Shown here: positions 9,316 to 19,964 of the stretch, in pieces
Layout: each line of letters opens with the position of its first letter
Numbering within the stretch: the first letter of the stretch is position 1
From: an uncultured Paracoccaceae bacterium
Lineage (GTDB): Bacteria > Pseudomonadota > Alphaproteobacteria > Rhodobacterales > Rhodobacteraceae
Length of the DNA stretch: 64,000 nucleotides
Assembly (NCBI GenBank): GCA_938002605.1
Contig: CALLAF010000004.1
Coordinates: forward strand, 186,001 to 250,000
Direction: 5' to 3'
Notes under the pieces: generated by a model
The model's database searches: none
What the model saw: only the letters and a program-made list of their open reading frames with translations
What the model was told of the DNA's origin: nothing
Program-made: the position numbers and the translations under genes

Positions 9316-9464
9316 TCGCCCTGAATACGCGTTTGCGATCTCGCATGCATCAGACAATTTCATAGCGACACTTTACATCAAATTGCAGGCAAAATTCGAA
9401 TTAATATTGCGCAGCAATTGCAAAATGACTATCTCTGCACCTGCAAACAAAGAGGATTCGACAG

Positions 9465-11150
9465 ATGCCGCACGATGGTCAGGACTTACCCAATACCACC
9501 TCCCCGATCTTGGAAGATCTGCTCGGCCTTACTGCAATTGCACTCGAGGCCGTCGATGACGTCTTTGCGCGCGCCAGATCAGCAGTCCGCATCAGGGTAA
9601 CAGAGGGCGAGCGGATCAGCGCAAGCTTGATCGAACTGCATCAGACTGCTGCGCATGGGCTGGCCTGGCTTGCAACCTATACCCAGGCGCTTCATCAGAT
9701 GCACAGTTGGGCGACACGGCTGCAAGCGAACGGTAAGTTTGACGAGGTCGAACAATTGATTCATCAAATCGCCTTTGGTGAATACCTATGGCAAATCTAC
9801 GGTGGAATTCCGATGAGCCAAGGCGAAATTCTCCGCCTACAAGATATCGGGCTTTCCCAAGACGATATGCGTGCGCTGATGCAGCCTGCGGTGATGACCC
9901 TGACCCAAGCAGGCAACACCCAAGCGGCACGCACCCGGCTGGTCACGCTCATGCAAGAACACTCCGCAAATGTCACTGTCGGGGCGACCGGGCTTGATGA
10001 CGAATTGGAAATGATCCGGGAACAATTCCGCCGGTTTAGTGTCGAAAAAATTACGCCACACGCACATGAATGGCACCTCAAGGACGAATTAATCCCCATC
10101 GAGGTGATCGACGAGATGGCCGAACTGGGCGTCTTTGGCCTGACAATCCCCGAAGAATACGGTGGGTTTGGGCTGTCCAAAGCATCAATGTGCGTTGTGT
10201 CCGAAGAACTTTCGCGCGGCTATATCGGTGTGGGCAGCCTTGGCACCCGGTCAGAAATCGCTGCCGAGCTGATCCTATGCGGCGGCACAGAAGAGCAAAA
10301 ACAGCAATGGTTGCCCGGCATTGCAAGCGCTGAAATCCTGCCAACAGCGGTGTTTACCGAACCGAACACCGGGTCTGACCTCGGAAGCCTACGCACCCGC
10401 GCAGTCAAATCCGGCGACGATTGGGAAATCACCGGAAACAAAACATGGATCACCCATGCAGCGCGCACGCATGTAATGACACTGCTCGCACGTACAGATC
10501 CCGACACAACTGACTATCGCGGGTTGTCGATGTTCTTGGCTGACAAGACTCCCGGCACCGTCGAAGATCCTTTTCCAACCCCCGGCATGACCGGCGGCGA
10601 GATTGAAGTGCTCGGCTATCGCGGCATGAAAGAATACGAGCTTGGCTTTGACGGGTTCCAAGTCAAAGGGGAAAACCTGCTCGGCCAAGAACCCGGCAAA
10701 GGGTTCAAGCAATTGATGCAGACCTTTGAAAGCGCGCGCATCCAAACCGCCGCGCGGGCGATTGGGGTGGCACAATCCGCGCTCGATTTAGGTATGCAAT
10801 ACGCGAAAGACCGCAAACAATTCGGCAAATCCCTGATCGATTTTCCACGCGTCTCTGGGAAATTGGCAATGATGGCTGTTGAGATCATGGTTGCGCGGCA
10901 GTTGACCTATTTTAGCGCCGCCGAAAAAGATAACGACCGCCGCTGCGATCTTGAGGCAGGCATGGCGAAACTTCTGGGCGCGCGCATCGCATGGGCCTGC
11001 GCCGACAATGCCTTGCAAATTCACGGCGGCAACGGGTTCGCGCTCGAATATCAAATCAGCCGTGTGCTTTGTGACGCGCGGATCCTGAACATTTTCGAAG
11101 GGGCCGCTGAAATTCAAGCACAAGTGATTGCGCGGCGCGTTTTGGACTAA
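9465..11150 (+). CDS. mcd: (2S)-methylsuccinyl-CoA dehydrogenase
   Basis: FAD-dependent acyl-CoA dehydrogenase of 561 residues, about 170 longer than ordinary members. The N-terminal extension (about 1-165, with [20 protein letters not shown]) is the hallmark of methylsuccinyl-CoA dehydrogenase, which forms mesaconyl-CoA in the ethylmalonyl-CoA pathway of acetyl-CoA assimilation. The catalytic part has [49 protein letters not shown] and [18 protein letters not shown]. The assignment implies that the host uses the ethylmalonyl-CoA pathway instead of, or beside, the glyoxylate cycle; its other genes (ccr, ecm, mch) are not in this window. The stop overlaps that of convergent recO by four bases. 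Confidence 0.87.
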   Translation: MPHDGQDLPNTTSPILEDLLGLTAIALEAVDDVFARARSAVRIRVTEGERISASLIELHQTAAHGLAWLATYTQALHQMHSWATRLQANGKFDEVEQLIHQIAFGEYLWQIYGGIPMSQGEILRLQDIGLSQDDMRALMQPAVMTLTQAGNTQAARTRLVTLMQEHSANVTVGATGLDDELEMIREQFRRFSVEKITPHAHEWHLKDELIPIEVIDEMAELGVFGLTIPEEYGGFGLSKASMCVVSEELSRGYIGVGSLGTRSEIAAELILCGGTEEQKQQWLPGIASAEILPTAVFTEPNTGSDLGSLRTRAVKSGDDWEITGNKTWITHAARTHVMTLLARTDPDTTDYRGLSMFLADKTPGTVEDPFPTPGMTGGEIEVLGYRGMKEYELGFDGFQVKGENLLGQEPGKGFKQLMQTFESARIQTAARAIGVAQSALDLGMQYAKDRKQFGKSLIDFPRVSGKLAMMAVEIMVARQLTYFSAAEKDNDRRCDLEAGMAKLLGARIAWACADNALQIHGGNGFALEYQISRVLCDARILNIFEGAAEIQAQVIARRVLD

Positions 11151-11872
11151 GCACGCGCAATCGCATCGATCAACCGCGCGCGCGCAGATGGGACTGGGCG
11201 GCCGCCTAAGGATGCGACCAACCGGTGCTCTAGGAAATAGCCTGTGGTGCGCAACGCCGTGACGATCTCGGCGTTGCTGGCCTCTCCCTGCCCAGCCAGC
11301 ACTGGCGGCAGTGGCAGCAACCGGTCCGCCCATTCCCCAGCGGCTTGCCGGCTCACCGCACGCCCAGTTTTGGGCGAGACATAGATCAGTTCTTCATTGG
11401 TGCCGCGCACGGCACAGGCGGACAGATCCATGCCAAACCCCATTTCATCAAGCAAGGCTTGCTCCCAGCGCAGGTAGGCCAAAGGCCAGATATCCGAGTG
11501 GCCCAATAGGTCCAAAAGCTCAATCGAACGTGTATAAAGTGCAGGGTGCGGGGCGCGTTCAGGCAAGACAAGCGAAAGAATTGCACAGGTTGCATTTAAC
11601 CCTGCAAGCGTCATGCGCCCCCCCATCGCAACAGCCGCGCGGCTGCGGATCGGTTCGACCGTAAAGGCACCAATATGACTTTCAAGCCGTGCTTTCCACG
11701 CGACCGCCAACTGGGCACCAGGTTGAAGTATCGGCGCAATCTTACGACTGGTGCCACCACGGACAACGCCCGCATGGCGCCCCTGCGTCGGGCTAAAGAC
11801 GTCGATGATGACCGAGGTTTCACCAAACGGACGTGTCGCCAGCAAGACAGCCTCATCGCGCCATTCAATCAT
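11147..11872 (-). CDS. recO: DNA repair protein RecO
   Basis: RecO mediates RecA loading on gapped DNA and strand annealing with RecR. The 241-residue protein has the N-terminal OB-fold beginning [18 protein letters not shown] and the family's [10 protein letters not shown] segment, then a helical C-terminal domain. The zinc cysteines present in some RecO proteins are not seen, which is usual for Alphaproteobacteria. Length and start fit the family. Upstream era-rnc are a common genomic neighbour of recO, but here a DUF1491 gene and a 265-base repeat-bearing gap intervene. Confidence 0.88.
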   Translation of the reverse strand: MIEWRDEAVLLATRPFGETSVIIDVFSPTQGRHAGVVRGGTSRKIAPILQPGAQLAVAWKARLESHIGAFTVEPIRSRAAVAMGGRMTLAGLNATCAILSLVLPERAPHPALYTRSIELLDLLGHSDIWPLAYLRWEQALLDEMGFGMDLSACAVRGTNEELIYVSPKTGRAVSRQAAGEWADRLLPLPPVLAGQGEASNAEIVTALRTTGYFLEHRLVASLGGRPVPSARARLIDAIARA

Positions 11873-11935
11873 TGGGGTTTGTCCAGATCATCGTGCTATA
11901 TCAGCGGGCGGGATCGCAAATTGCAAGCCTCCGCC

Positions 11936-11967
11936 GCCTCCGGCGGGAGTATTTGGGGCAAGATGAT
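11936..11967 (+). repeat. CCTCCGGCGGGAGTA-type intergenic repeat, left copy
   Basis: A 32-base element beginning GCCTCCGGCGGGAGTATTT and ending GGCAAGATGAT. The first part, GCCTCCGGCGGGAG, is itself a small dyad (CCTCC/GGCGGG region). An inverted, near-identical copy lies at 12099-12130, 131 bases away. This sequence type is a familiar dispersed intergenic repeat of Rhodobacteraceae. Confidence 0.75.
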
Positions 11968-12098
11968 ATTAACCACCTTGCCCCAGTGAACTGGCTTACG
12001 CCACATCACCTCGCACGGCCATCGGCTCTCCAGCCTGTACCGCGATATCACTTTGATAGAAGTTGCTTAACAATCTGTTACCAATAAAGCTCTTGCAT

Positions 12099-12130
12099 AT
12101 CATCTTGCCAAAAGTACTCCCGCCGGAGGC
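12099..12130 (-). repeat. CCTCCGGCGGGAGTA-type intergenic repeat, right (inverted) copy
   Basis: Read on the minus strand it begins GCCTCCGGCGGGAGTACTT and ends GGCAAGATGAT, differing at only a few central bases from the copy at 11936-11967. The two copies face each other across 131 bases between recO and the DUF1491 gene and could form a large stem-loop in a read-through transcript. Confidence 0.75.
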
Positions 12131-12137
12131 ATAAAAG

Positions 12138-12464
12138 TTATGTGAGCCCCGGCTCATCAAGCAGGTGACGGCCCTGACGGTCCTCGACTTCGATCACCCA
12201 AAGGTCGGCATCGAAACCACGTTGTTTTAGAATTGAGGCATCGACTTCCGGCTCATCGCCTGCGACCAAAACAACCCACTTGCGGTCGCCCGTCATCAGA
12301 TCAAAACTGCGTTGATAGCAACATGCCTTGCCATCCAGCGTATTCAGTTTCACCAAAACAGCGCCTGCGGTGGCATCACCGCGAGCCACGACGAAAGCAG
12401 GAATGTCTTGCAGCCGCAACCGTGTTAGATAGGCTGAAACCCAGATATCTGCCGTCAGCCGCAT
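12138..12464 (-). CDS. DUF1491 family protein
   Basis: A 108-residue cytoplasmic protein of the alphaproteobacterial DUF1491 family, function unknown. Typical segments are the opening RLTADIWVSAYLTRL, a central GAVLVKLNTLDG, and the closing DLWVIEVEDRQGRHLLDEPG. It lies 12 bases downstream of era on the same strand and is probably the last gene of the era-rnc-lepB-acpS transcript. No signal peptide or membrane helix. Confidence 0.82.
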   Translation of the reverse strand: MRLTADIWVSAYLTRLRLQDIPAFVVARGDATAGAVLVKLNTLDGKACCYQRSFDLMTGDRKWVVLVAGDEPEVDASILKQRGFDADLWVIEVEDRQGRHLLDEPGLT

Positions 12465-12476
12465 AAGATGGCCCAG

Positions 12477-13394
12477 CTATGCATTGCCGTCTTTAAAATC
12501 TAAACCCATTTCAGAATAGCGTTCAGATTCTTCGAGCCAGTTCGGCCGCACCTTCACTTTCACAAACAGATGCACACGACGGCCAAGGAATTCTTCCAGT
12601 TCAAGCCGCGAAGCCTGACTGACAGATTTGACGGTCTCGCCGCCTTTGCCCAGCACAATTCCTTTATGGCCGTCACGCGCGACATAGATCAGCTGGTCAA
12701 TACGCGCAGAGCCATCAGGGCGTTCTTCCCAGTTTTCGGTTTCAACCGTCAGCTCGTAAGGCAATTCTTGGTGCAAGCGCAGGGTCAGCTTTTCACGGGT
12801 CATTTCGGCGGCGATCATGCGCATGGGCAGGTCGGCGATCTGATCTTCGGGGTAAAGGAACGGACCTTCGGGAACTTGATCAACCAACCATTTGCGCAAA
12901 GCGTCGCAGCCATGGCCGCGTTCCGCCGAAATCATAAATGTGTCCGCAAACGGGTAGGCATCATTCATTTCTTTGGTCAGCGCCAACAGCACTTCGGATT
13001 TCACCTTGTCGATCTTATTGATCGCCAGCGCGACCTTTGCTTTGCCGCTACGTTCAGCCAGCGCTTCAAGGATTGTTTTCACCCCATCGGTCATACCCCG
13101 ATGCGCCTCGATCAATAAGACCACGACATCCGCATCCGCAGCACCGCCCCAAGCGGCCGCTACCATCGCGCGGTCAAGACGCCGGCGCGGTTTAAACAGG
13201 CCCGGCGTATCGACAAAAATCAGCTGCGCATTGCCTTCCATCGCGACACCGCGAATACGGGCGCGCGTTGTCTGTACTTTATGGGTCACGATCGACACTT
13301 TCGCGCCAACCATCAGGTTCAAAAGCGTGGATTTTCCGGCGTTTGGCTCGCCGATAAGCGCGACAAATCCCGCTTTTGTTGGGGCATCAGTCAT
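12477..13394 (-). CDS. era: GTPase Era
   Basis: Essential GTPase that binds the 3' end of 16S rRNA and checks maturation of the small ribosomal subunit. The 305-residue protein has the G1 loop GEPNAGKS at 15-22, the G3 motif DTPGL at about 61-65, the G4 motif NKID, and a C-terminal KH domain with [15 protein letters not shown] that binds RNA. The start overlaps the rnc stop by four bases, the classic rnc-era coupling that joins rRNA processing and assembly. Confidence 0.96.
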   Translation of the reverse strand: MTDAPTKAGFVALIGEPNAGKSTLLNLMVGAKVSIVTHKVQTTRARIRGVAMEGNAQLIFVDTPGLFKPRRRLDRAMVAAAWGGAADADVVVLLIEAHRGMTDGVKTILEALAERSGKAKVALAINKIDKVKSEVLLALTKEMNDAYPFADTFMISAERGHGCDALRKWLVDQVPEGPFLYPEDQIADLPMRMIAAEMTREKLTLRLHQELPYELTVETENWEERPDGSARIDQLIYVARDGHKGIVLGKGGETVKSVSQASRLELEEFLGRRVHLFVKVKVRPNWLEESERYSEMGLDFKDGNA

Positions 13395-14071
13395 GACTTA
13401 ACTTTCTTCAAAAGGGCTGCCGCGGCGGCCTGTTCGGCATTGCGCTTGGCGCCAGCGGTGGCTTGCTCGGACGGGCCAGAGGCAAGACGCACCTCAATTG
13501 TAAACACGGGGGCATGATCAGGTCCAGTGCGCGCGACCTCAACATATTGCGGGGGGACTTCACCACGGGCCTGCGCCCATTCTTGCAAAGCCGTCTTTGC
13601 ATCTCGGGCATCGACGGCAACGTTTTGCACGCGCGCACCCCAAAGGCGCAACACAGCGTCGCGCGCGACGTCAAACCCGCCGTCTTGGTAGATTGCGGCA
13701 ATCACGGCTTCCATTGCATCAGCCAACAAAGCTTCTTTGCGGCGTCCGCCCGATTTCATCTCAGACCGACCAAGTTTGAGAACCGCACCAAGATCAATCT
13801 GGCGGGCCACTTCGGCGCAGGTTTCGCGGCGGACCAATGCGTTGTAACGCGGCGCAAGCAGCCCCTCAGGTGCTGCCTGATCAGCTTGCAATAGCGCGTC
13901 CGCGATCACGAGCCCCAAAACACGGTCGCCCAAAAACTCTAGCCGTTGGTTATCATCGCGATGCGGGCTAACCATCGACGAATGGGTGACCGCACGCAGC
14001 AGGAATTCCGGTTTGGCAAACTGATAGCCAAGCCTTTTTGAAAACGCAGTGAGTTCAGCTGAGATTTTCAA
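13391..14071 (-). CDS. rnc: Ribonuclease III
   Basis: Double-strand-specific endoribonuclease that processes rRNA precursors and cleaves structured mRNAs and antisense duplexes. The 226-residue protein carries the signature [12 protein letters not shown] at 43-54 with the catalytic Glu45 and Asp49, a second acidic site in [12 protein letters not shown], and a C-terminal double-stranded-RNA-binding domain starting at [11 protein letters not shown]. It overlaps lepB upstream and era downstream by four bases each. Confidence 0.96.
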   Translation of the reverse strand: MKISAELTAFSKRLGYQFAKPEFLLRAVTHSSMVSPHRDDNQRLEFLGDRVLGLVIADALLQADQAAPEGLLAPRYNALVRRETCAEVARQIDLGAVLKLGRSEMKSGGRRKEALLADAMEAVIAAIYQDGGFDVARDAVLRLWGARVQNVAVDARDAKTALQEWAQARGEVPPQYVEVARTGPDHAPVFTIEVRLASGPSEQATAGAKRNAEQAAAAALLKKVKS

Positions 14072-14901
14072 TCGTAAGCCTTAAAGAAACGATCAGGGCG
14101 CCATGTCCAAAAATAGAGCATCGACCGCCCCGCAGATGAAAAGATCACACGATCCGCGCGCCCGATCAGATCTTTGCGTTCGACAAAACCAACGCCGCCG
14201 GTGGACTGTGGAAAACGGCTATCTGTGGAATTATCACGGTTATCGCCCATAAAGAAAAACTCATTCTGCGGCACCACAAAAACTTGTGTGTTGTCTTGTT
14301 GGCGGTTGCCCGTGTTCAAGATGCTATGGCTGACGCCATTGGGAAGCGTCTCAATTTGGCGTTCTTTTACACATTCAGCGCCGGGGCCAACAGCACCATT
14401 ACTACATGACGGCATGCGCCCTTGCGGGCCTTGCTGTTCATAAATTTCAACAAAGGGTTCTGCGTCTTCCACAACAACAGCAACATCATTGATATACAGC
14501 AAGCCATCTTTCATCTGAATACGGTCGCCTGGCAGGCCGATAAGGCGTTTGACGAAATCTTGGCCCGTCACCGGGTGGCGAAACACCACGATGTCGCCGC
14601 GCTCTGGATCGGACCCAAATAGGCGGTCATCGTAATCTTCGGCGAAACCACAAAATTTGTCCGCACCAATGTTCAAGAACGGGATAGATGGGCAAGACGC
14701 ATAGGAATAGCCGTAGACCATCTTGTTCACGAACAAGAAATCGCCGACCAGCATCGTGTCTTTCATCGACCCTGACGGGATCCAAAACGGCTGGAACAAG
14801 ATCGTACGAAATAGCCCAGCAATGACCAGCGCCCAGAAGACGGTTTTGACCGTTTCAATGACAGCTGCGACGGGCCCAGTTTTTTCGGCTTGTTCGGCCA
14901 T
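14068..14901 (-). CDS. lepB: Signal peptidase I
   Basis: Membrane serine protease that removes signal peptides from Sec and Tat substrates. An N-terminal membrane helix is at about residues 17-37, the catalytic serine is Ser45 in [10 protein letters not shown], and the general-base lysine lies in [13 protein letters not shown]-terminal [11 protein letters not shown] box completes the family signature. The ATG at 14901 is chosen because AAGGA lies seven bases upstream; a TTG six bases further up is less likely. The gene is coupled to rnc and sits 12 bases after acpS. Confidence 0.95.
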   Translation of the reverse strand: MAEQAEKTGPVAAVIETVKTVFWALVIAGLFRTILFQPFWIPSGSMKDTMLVGDFLFVNKMVYGYSYASCPSIPFLNIGADKFCGFAEDYDDRLFGSDPERGDIVVFRHPVTGQDFVKRLIGLPGDRIQMKDGLLYINDVAVVVEDAEPFVEIYEQQGPQGRMPSCSNGAVGPGAECVKERQIETLPNGVSHSILNTGNRQQDNTQVFVVPQNEFFFMGDNRDNSTDSRFPQSTGGVGFVERKDLIGRADRVIFSSAGRSMLYFWTWRPDRFFKAYD

Positions 14902-14913
14902 TACCAATTCCTT

Positions 14914-15357
14914 TTAGGTGTTTGTGGCTTCATGCGGCGGCACGTCCGCGCTGTCAAGGCGCAGGGCGCGGGCCTCGATCACGACAAAGGCCTGCGCCCA
15001 AGGGTGATCATCAGTCAAAGTCACGTGAATAACGGCTTCGTGGCCCGGCGGCGTCATCGCATCAAGTCGGTCTTTGGCCCAGCCGGTGACTTGCATGGTC
15101 GGCTGCCCGCTGCGCATATTAGTGACAGCCATGTCTTTCCACGAAATCCCCATAGCAAGCCCAGTGCCCAGCGCCTTTGAACATGCCTCTTTCGCGGCCC
15201 AGCGTTTGGCATAGGTTCCTGCGACATCTTTGCGACGCTCTGCCTTGGCCTGTTCAATATCGGTAAAAACACGGTTGCAAAACCGATCCCCAAACCGATC
15301 AAGCGTGCCTTTGATGCGATCAATATTCGCAAGGTCAGTGCCGATACCAAGAATCAA
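14914..15357 (-). CDS. acpS: Holo-[acyl-carrier-protein] synthase
   Basis: Transfers the 4'-phosphopantetheine group of CoA to apo-ACP, activating fatty acid synthesis. The 147-residue protein begins with the Mg-binding motif [12 protein letters not shown] (Asp8) and has the second conserved block [15 protein letters not shown] at about 52-66. Its start overlaps the stop of the upstream secreted-protein gene, and the pdxJ-acpS-lepB-rnc-era order is conserved in many Proteobacteria. Confidence 0.94.
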   Translation of the reverse strand: MILGIGTDLANIDRIKGTLDRFGDRFCNRVFTDIEQAKAERRKDVAGTYAKRWAAKEACSKALGTGLAMGISWKDMAVTNMRSGQPTMQVTGWAKDRLDAMTPPGHEAVIHVTLTDDHPWAQAFVVIEARALRLDSADVPPHEATNT

Positions 15358-15809
15358 TTGCGATCCGCCGTAACAACCGCGCCAATTGCGCCCGTTGCTT
15401 GGTTCAGGGTCACATTCAGAAACTTGCGCGGTGTTGCCCCCGTTTCAGGATCATAACCGCGCACAACCATATCAAAGACCAACCCAACCGCAGGGTCATA
15501 GCCCGCCTCAAGACTATCAAAATCAAGCCCAGCAAACCCGATGCCCGGCGCAGCGCCGATCACCGCGCATTGGCGATCGCCCAATTCATCATACGGGGGG
15601 GACAGGATCATCAGATAGGCAAACCCGACCGCGGGCTCAACCGTATCAATGTTGATCAAACGCACGTCGCCATTAGCAAACGTGCGCGTGTTTTCGGCCC
15701 AAGGTTCGACGACATTGCGTGCAGAGGACTGCCATTCGCAGGGCATGACATCTTGCGCGATTGCGGGGGCCGCAAGGGCGGATAAACAAAGTAAGAAAAT
15801 AAATTTCAT
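15354..15809 (-). CDS. Hypothetical secreted protein between pdxJ and acpS
   Basis: A 151-residue protein with a clear signal peptide ([19 protein letters not shown], cleavage after AIAQ). I do not recognise the domain. The mature part has two cysteines (Cys in MPCEWQSS and in RQCAVIG) that could form a disulfide. The start at 15809 is chosen since it coincides with the signal peptide; the open frame extends 27 further codons with a basic, unlikely N-terminus. It overlaps acpS by four bases, so it is co-translated with acpS, but a link in function is not evident. Confidence 0.75.
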   Translation of the reverse strand: MKFIFLLCLSALAAPAIAQDVMPCEWQSSARNVVEPWAENTRTFANGDVRLINIDTVEPAVGFAYLMILSPPYDELGDRQCAVIGAAPGIGFAGLDFDSLEAGYDPAVGLVFDMVVRGYDPETGATPRKFLNVTLNQATGAIGAVVTADRN

Positions 15810-15856
15810 GACAACCTCGGCTAATTTATGGGGCAACAATAGCCGCGTACAAGGTT

Positions 15857-16612
15857 TCAAACAACGTCTGCGCGTGCGGCATCCATACACCGCCGCATTT
15901 CGACAATCGCGGGGCCAAGCCCACGAAAAATTGCCTCACCGATAATGAAATGACCGATATTCAATTCACGCACCTGCGGCAGCGCGGCAATCGGGGTGAC
16001 GCTGTCATAGGTCAACCCGTGACCGACGTGGACCTCAAGCCCTAATTCATACGCATAGGCCGTCATATCAGTAATCTTCGCCAATTCGCTATCGCGCATA
16101 TCCCAGCGTTCTTCGGCCCATGCATCGGCATAGGCCCCAGCGTGCAATTCAATCACCGGGGCGCCGATCCGCGCGGCCGCTTCGACTTGGGCCTTGTCGG
16201 CAGCAATAAACAGCGACACCCGCGATCCGACGTCGACTAAAGGCTTGATGTAATGCGCCAGTTTATTGTCTTGCTGCGCGACCTCTAGCCCACCTTCGGT
16301 GGTTTTTTCTTCGCGCTTTTCGGGCACAAGGCAGACCGCATGTGGTTTATAGCGCAGGGCAATGGCTTGCATTTCATCCGTCGCGGCCATTTCAAAGTTC
16401 AGCGGCACGGATAGCTGATCAACCAACCGATCAATATCACTATCGAGAATATGACGACGATCTTCGCGCAGGTGGGCGGTGATCCCGTCAGCACCCGCTT
16501 CTTGGGCAATCAATGCCGCGCGCACCGGATCCGGCAGGTCGCCGCCACGCGCATTGCGCACAGTAGCCACATGATCAATATTCACACCAAGACGTAATTT
16601 TTCAGCTGCCAT
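15857..16612 (-). CDS. pdxJ: Pyridoxine 5'-phosphate synthase
   Basis: Condenses 1-deoxyxylulose 5-phosphate with 3-amino-2-oxopropyl phosphate to make pyridoxine 5'-phosphate (vitamin B6). The 251-residue TIM-barrel protein has [17 protein letters not shown] at its start, [22 protein letters not shown], the glycine-rich [10 protein letters not shown] and the phosphate-binding [12 protein letters not shown]. The ATG at 16612 has AAGGGG seven bases upstream and gives the standard N-terminus; the frame could extend to 16660. Confidence 0.95.
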   Translation of the reverse strand: MAAEKLRLGVNIDHVATVRNARGGDLPDPVRAALIAQEAGADGITAHLREDRRHILDSDIDRLVDQLSVPLNFEMAATDEMQAIALRYKPHAVCLVPEKREEKTTEGGLEVAQQDNKLAHYIKPLVDVGSRVSLFIAADKAQVEAAARIGAPVIELHAGAYADAWAEERWDMRDSELAKITDMTAYAYELGLEVHVGHGLTYDSVTPIAALPQVRELNIGHFIIGEAIFRGLGPAIVEMRRCMDAARADVV

Positions 16613-16640
16613 CACGATCCCCTTTTCTGGGACACTAGGA

Positions 16641-17318
16641 TTATCCGGGGCTGTCGTCACCCTTGTTTTCAGGTTTTTTATTCAGCTGGCTCAGCTTGTT
16701 GCGCAGCACCTTGCGGCGGCGCTTTTGATGGACCGAAATCAACGGCACGCACAAATAGTATGATGCCATCGCACAGATTACACCGGGAATAATGCCACCA
16801 ACGAAATAGGGCCAAAACACTTCGTGATAGAATTCGGCCAGCCCGTGCCAATCGGCACGCGCAGGCGTAAACATCGCCATGAAATTATGTGAAATATCTG
16901 AAAACGCATTGCTGAAACGGCAGCCGATGCCACAAAATCCCGGTTCCCGGTGACCAATGCCAAAAAGGGTCGCGTTGAATGGACGCCCAAGCAGCCAATG
17001 CCCTGACCCCAATGCTGCTACTGCGATCGGGATATAGGTCAGTGGATTCCCAAAAAACGTACCCAAAAGCGCCGCAAAAATGTTCCCCCGCATGGCCCGC
17101 GCAATTAGTGCCGCAATCAAGAAATGGAGCCCATAAAACGGTGAAAACGATGTAAATACACCCGCCGCGATTCCGCGCGAAATTTTTTCTGGCGTATCAG
17201 GTAAGCGACGCACACGATGTTTTACGTATTCAAACGCACGTGCCCAGCCGCCGCGCGGATAGACGAAATCCAGCACGATCTGCCAGATCGGTCGCCTATC
17301 CCTGCGTCTAAACACCAA
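16641..17318 (-). CDS. DUF2062 membrane protein
   Basis: A 225-residue integral membrane protein of the DUF2062 family. After a basic amphipathic start ([12 protein letters not shown]) there are the signature [20 protein letters not shown] and [21 protein letters not shown] in the first half and a final helix at [20 protein letters not shown]. Function is unknown. It starts with TTG at 17318, preceded at seven bases by AAGGA; GTG three bases later is an alternative. It lies between pdxJ and the RelA/SpoT gene in the same orientation. Confidence 0.8.
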   Translation of the reverse strand: MVFRRRDRRPIWQIVLDFVYPRGGWARAFEYVKHRVRRLPDTPEKISRGIAAGVFTSFSPFYGLHFLIAALIARAMRGNIFAALLGTFFGNPLTYIPIAVAALGSGHWLLGRPFNATLFGIGHREPGFCGIGCRFSNAFSDISHNFMAMFTPARADWHGLAEFYHEVFWPYFVGGIIPGVICAMASYYLCVPLISVHQKRRRKVLRNKLSQLNKKPENKGDDSPG

Positions 17319-17339
17319 AACTTTTTCCTTACTTGCGCG

Positions 17340-19472
17340 TTAGCTGCGCCGCATATTTGACAGCGCCGGATCACGGTGCCGCACGATCGACGATACATTG
17401 CTCTCTGCCTCTAGGGCAGTCATGACCCGGTGCAGATGCTCTGTGTCGCGCAGATCGACATCAATCAGCAACCTAAAGTAGTCTGGTTTCCGGTCGATGA
17501 ACTTGAGGTCAGAAATATTTGCATTCTGTTCGCCGATCAATGTGCAAATTCGTCCCAGCACGCCAGAATCATTGGTGATCGTTACGTCAAAGGTCACGGT
17601 GTTGACTGCGGCGTGGGTGCCCTCGTGCCAATGCAGATCAACCCAGCGTTCAGGCTGGTCTTCGTAGTCAGCCAAAGCTTCGCAATCAATTGCATGGACG
17701 ACAACGCCCTGCCCGCGAAACGCGATCCCTAGAATACGCTCACCCGGCACAGGCTGGCAGCAGGCCCCGCGTTGCTGTTCTTGCCCAACGGCAAGCCCTA
17801 CAACGGCGCGGTTCTTATCGACTTCTTCTCCGTCACGCGCCTCGAGTTCAGGATAGATCGCGCGTACAACCTCGCGGCCCGTGATTTCGGCACTGCCAAG
17901 CTGCGCCAACAATTCATCCGCATCGGAAATCGCCATCGCCTTGGCCGCTGTTACAAGCGCCTTGTCAGTCGCCTTTTTACCGACATTTTCGAAAGCGACG
18001 CGCGCCAGTTCACGCCCCAGACGCACGAAACGCCCGCGATCTTCTTCGCGCAGGCTTCTACGGATCGCGGTCTTTGCACGGCCCGTGACGGCGATTTCAA
18101 TCCAAGTGGCTTGGGGGGTCTGGCCTTCGGCGGTGATGACCTCGACGGATTGGCCGTTTTTCAAACGTGTCCACAATGGCACGCGGATGCCGTCCACCTT
18201 TGCGCCGACACAGGCCGCCCCAATGCGCGTATGGATAGCATAAGCAAAATCAATCGGCGTCGCGCCGCGCGGCAGTTTGATCACATCGCCCTTGGGCGTG
18301 AAGCAAAACACCTGATCGGTGTACATTTCAAGTTTAACGGCTTCGAGAAATTCATCGTGGTCCTGATCATCATCAAGCCGTTCAGTCAGCGATGCGATCC
18401 AACGCACCGGATCAACAGCAAAACGGTTTTCGACGCGCTCACCGTTCTTATAAGACCAATGCGCAGCAACCCCGGTTTCAGCAACCTCATGCATTTCGCG
18501 GGTCCTAATCTGGACCTCAACCTGTTTACCATCTCGGCCCGACACGGTTGTGTGGATCGACCGGTAGCCGTTGGTTTTTGGCTGACTGATATAGTCTTTG
18601 AACCGGCCCGGCACCGCGCGCCAACGCTGGTGGATTGCACCCAAGACGCGGTAGCAATCGGCTTCGGTCGCGACGATAATGCGGAACCCGTAGATATCGG
18701 CGAGACGGCTAAAGCTTTTATCCTTTTCCTGCATCTTGCGCCAAACCGAATAGGGTTTTTTGGCGCGGCCGGATACTTCGGCGACGATACTCACTTTTTC
18801 CAGCTCAACACGCATATCGGCGGTGATCTTTTGCACCACATCACCCGCTTCGCGTTGCAAGGTAATGAAACGGCGGATGATCGAACTGCGCGCATCCGGG
18901 TTCAGAACACGAAATGACAGATCTTCAAGCTCTTCGCGCATCCATTGCATCCCCATGCGCCCCGCAAGCGGCGCATAGATATCCATGGTTTCGCGGGCCT
19001 TTTGCGCCTGCTTTTCGTCACGCATCGACCGGATGGTGCGCATATTGTGCAAACGGTCGGCCAGCTTGACCAAGGTCACCCGCAAATCCCGCGAGGTCGC
19101 CATGAACAGCTTGCGAAAGTTTTCCGCCTGTTTGGTCTGAGTTGAAGACAGCTGCAGGTTGGTCAACTTTGTCACGCCATCAACCAAATCAGCAATTTCG
19201 CGACCGAACCGGGCTTCAACTTCAGTAAAAGACGCTTTGGTGTCTTCGATTGTGTCGTGCAACAGTGCGGTGATCAGCGTGGCATCATCCATCTGCTGCT
19301 CGGCCAGAATACAGGCAACGGCAACCGGGTGGGTGAAATAGGGCTCGCCGGAATGACGAAACTGACCTTCATGCATTTCGGCGCCAAACGCATAGGCGTC
19401 GCGCAGAAGGTCCGAGTTTGAATTGGGATTATATGCGCGGACCAGATCAATCAGTTCGTTAGCGGTCGTCAT
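17340..19472 (-). CDS. rsh: Bifunctional (p)ppGpp synthetase/hydrolase (RelA/SpoT homologue)
   Basis: Makes and degrades the alarmone (p)ppGpp. The 710-residue protein has an intact HD hydrolase (HPVAVACILAEQ and LLHDTIEDT), a synthetase domain with YGFRIIV and NGYRSIHTTV, then TGS (CFTPKGDVIKLPRGATPIDFAY region) and a C-terminal ACT domain. The synthetase loop reads RFKD, the RxKD form found in bifunctional enzymes rather than the ExDD form of RelA. The ATG at 19472 is preferred over a GTG four codons upstream because AGGA precedes it. rpoZ, whose product forms part of a ppGpp site on RNA polymerase in other bacteria, lies immediately upstream. Confidence 0.95.
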   Translation of the reverse strand: MTTANELIDLVRAYNPNSNSDLLRDAYAFGAEMHEGQFRHSGEPYFTHPVAVACILAEQQMDDATLITALLHDTIEDTKASFTEVEARFGREIADLVDGVTKLTNLQLSSTQTKQAENFRKLFMATSRDLRVTLVKLADRLHNMRTIRSMRDEKQAQKARETMDIYAPLAGRMGMQWMREELEDLSFRVLNPDARSSIIRRFITLQREAGDVVQKITADMRVELEKVSIVAEVSGRAKKPYSVWRKMQEKDKSFSRLADIYGFRIIVATEADCYRVLGAIHQRWRAVPGRFKDYISQPKTNGYRSIHTTVSGRDGKQVEVQIRTREMHEVAETGVAAHWSYKNGERVENRFAVDPVRWIASLTERLDDDQDHDEFLEAVKLEMYTDQVFCFTPKGDVIKLPRGATPIDFAYAIHTRIGAACVGAKVDGIRVPLWTRLKNGQSVEVITAEGQTPQATWIEIAVTGRAKTAIRRSLREEDRGRFVRLGRELARVAFENVGKKATDKALVTAAKAMAISDADELLAQLGSAEITGREVVRAIYPELEARDGEEVDKNRAVVGLAVGQEQQRGACCQPVPGERILGIAFRGQGVVVHAIDCEALADYEDQPERWVDLHWHEGTHAAVNTVTFDVTITNDSGVLGRICTLIGEQNANISDLKFIDRKPDYFRLLIDVDLRDTEHLHRVMTALEAESNVSSIVRHRDPALSNMRRS

Positions 19473-19511
19473 CTGGTCCTGCACCTATCTTTGTAGGCCG
19501 GCAAAGGCCTT

Positions 19512-19865
19512 TTAGCGCTGGCCTTGCGCTTCCATCAGCGCGCGCAGCAGATTTTCTTCAGACATGTCATCTTCAACCGGCTTGTCGGCCTCTGCGCCCA
19601 TCAGCAAGGACATGCTGTCTTCTTCCGGCTCATCAACTTCGATTTGAGTCTGATTCGCTTCGATCATCCGCTCGCGCAGATCATCGGCTTGTTGGGTTTC
19701 CTCGGCGATTTCGCGCAGGGACACAACTGGGTTCTTATCGTTATCGCGCGCGACAGTAATTGGCGCACCAGCGGCGATTTCGCGGGCACGGTGGGCCGCT
19801 AGCATCACAAGATCAAAACGGTTCGGTACTTTATCGACGCAATCTTCTACGGTGACGCGGGCCAT
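19512..19865 (-). CDS. rpoZ: RNA polymerase omega subunit
   Basis: Small subunit (117 residues) that helps assemble RNA polymerase and forms part of the ppGpp-binding site 1 in Proteobacteria. The conserved start [20 protein letters not shown] and the [13 protein letters not shown] block are present, followed by an acidic, variable tail that is longer than in E. coli. The start at 19865 fits the family; the open frame runs 23 codons further up without homology. The next gene, 39 bases downstream, is the (p)ppGpp enzyme. Confidence 0.95.
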   Translation of the reverse strand: MARVTVEDCVDKVPNRFDLVMLAAHRAREIAAGAPITVARDNDKNPVVSLREIAEETQQADDLRERMIEANQTQIEVDEPEEDSMSLLMGAEADKPVEDDMSEENLLRALMEAQGQR

Positions 19866-19905
19866 TGGCGTACTCCAGTCGGACAAGGGAACATAGCAAG
19901 AGCGC

Positions 19906-19934
19906 TGTGTATTGCGAAACAAGACGATTGACAA
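19906..19934 (-). promoter_or_regulatory. Candidate sigma-70-type promoter for rpoZ-rsh
   Basis: On the minus strand TTGTCA (19934-19929) and TACACA (19911-19906) are separated by 17 bases, in the 99-base gap between folK and rpoZ. The match to TTGACA/TATAAT is partial. It would let rpoZ-rsh be transcribed independently of folK. Confidence 0.35.
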
Positions 19935-19964
19935 GGGGTACAGGCCGGAACCTACGGATAAATA

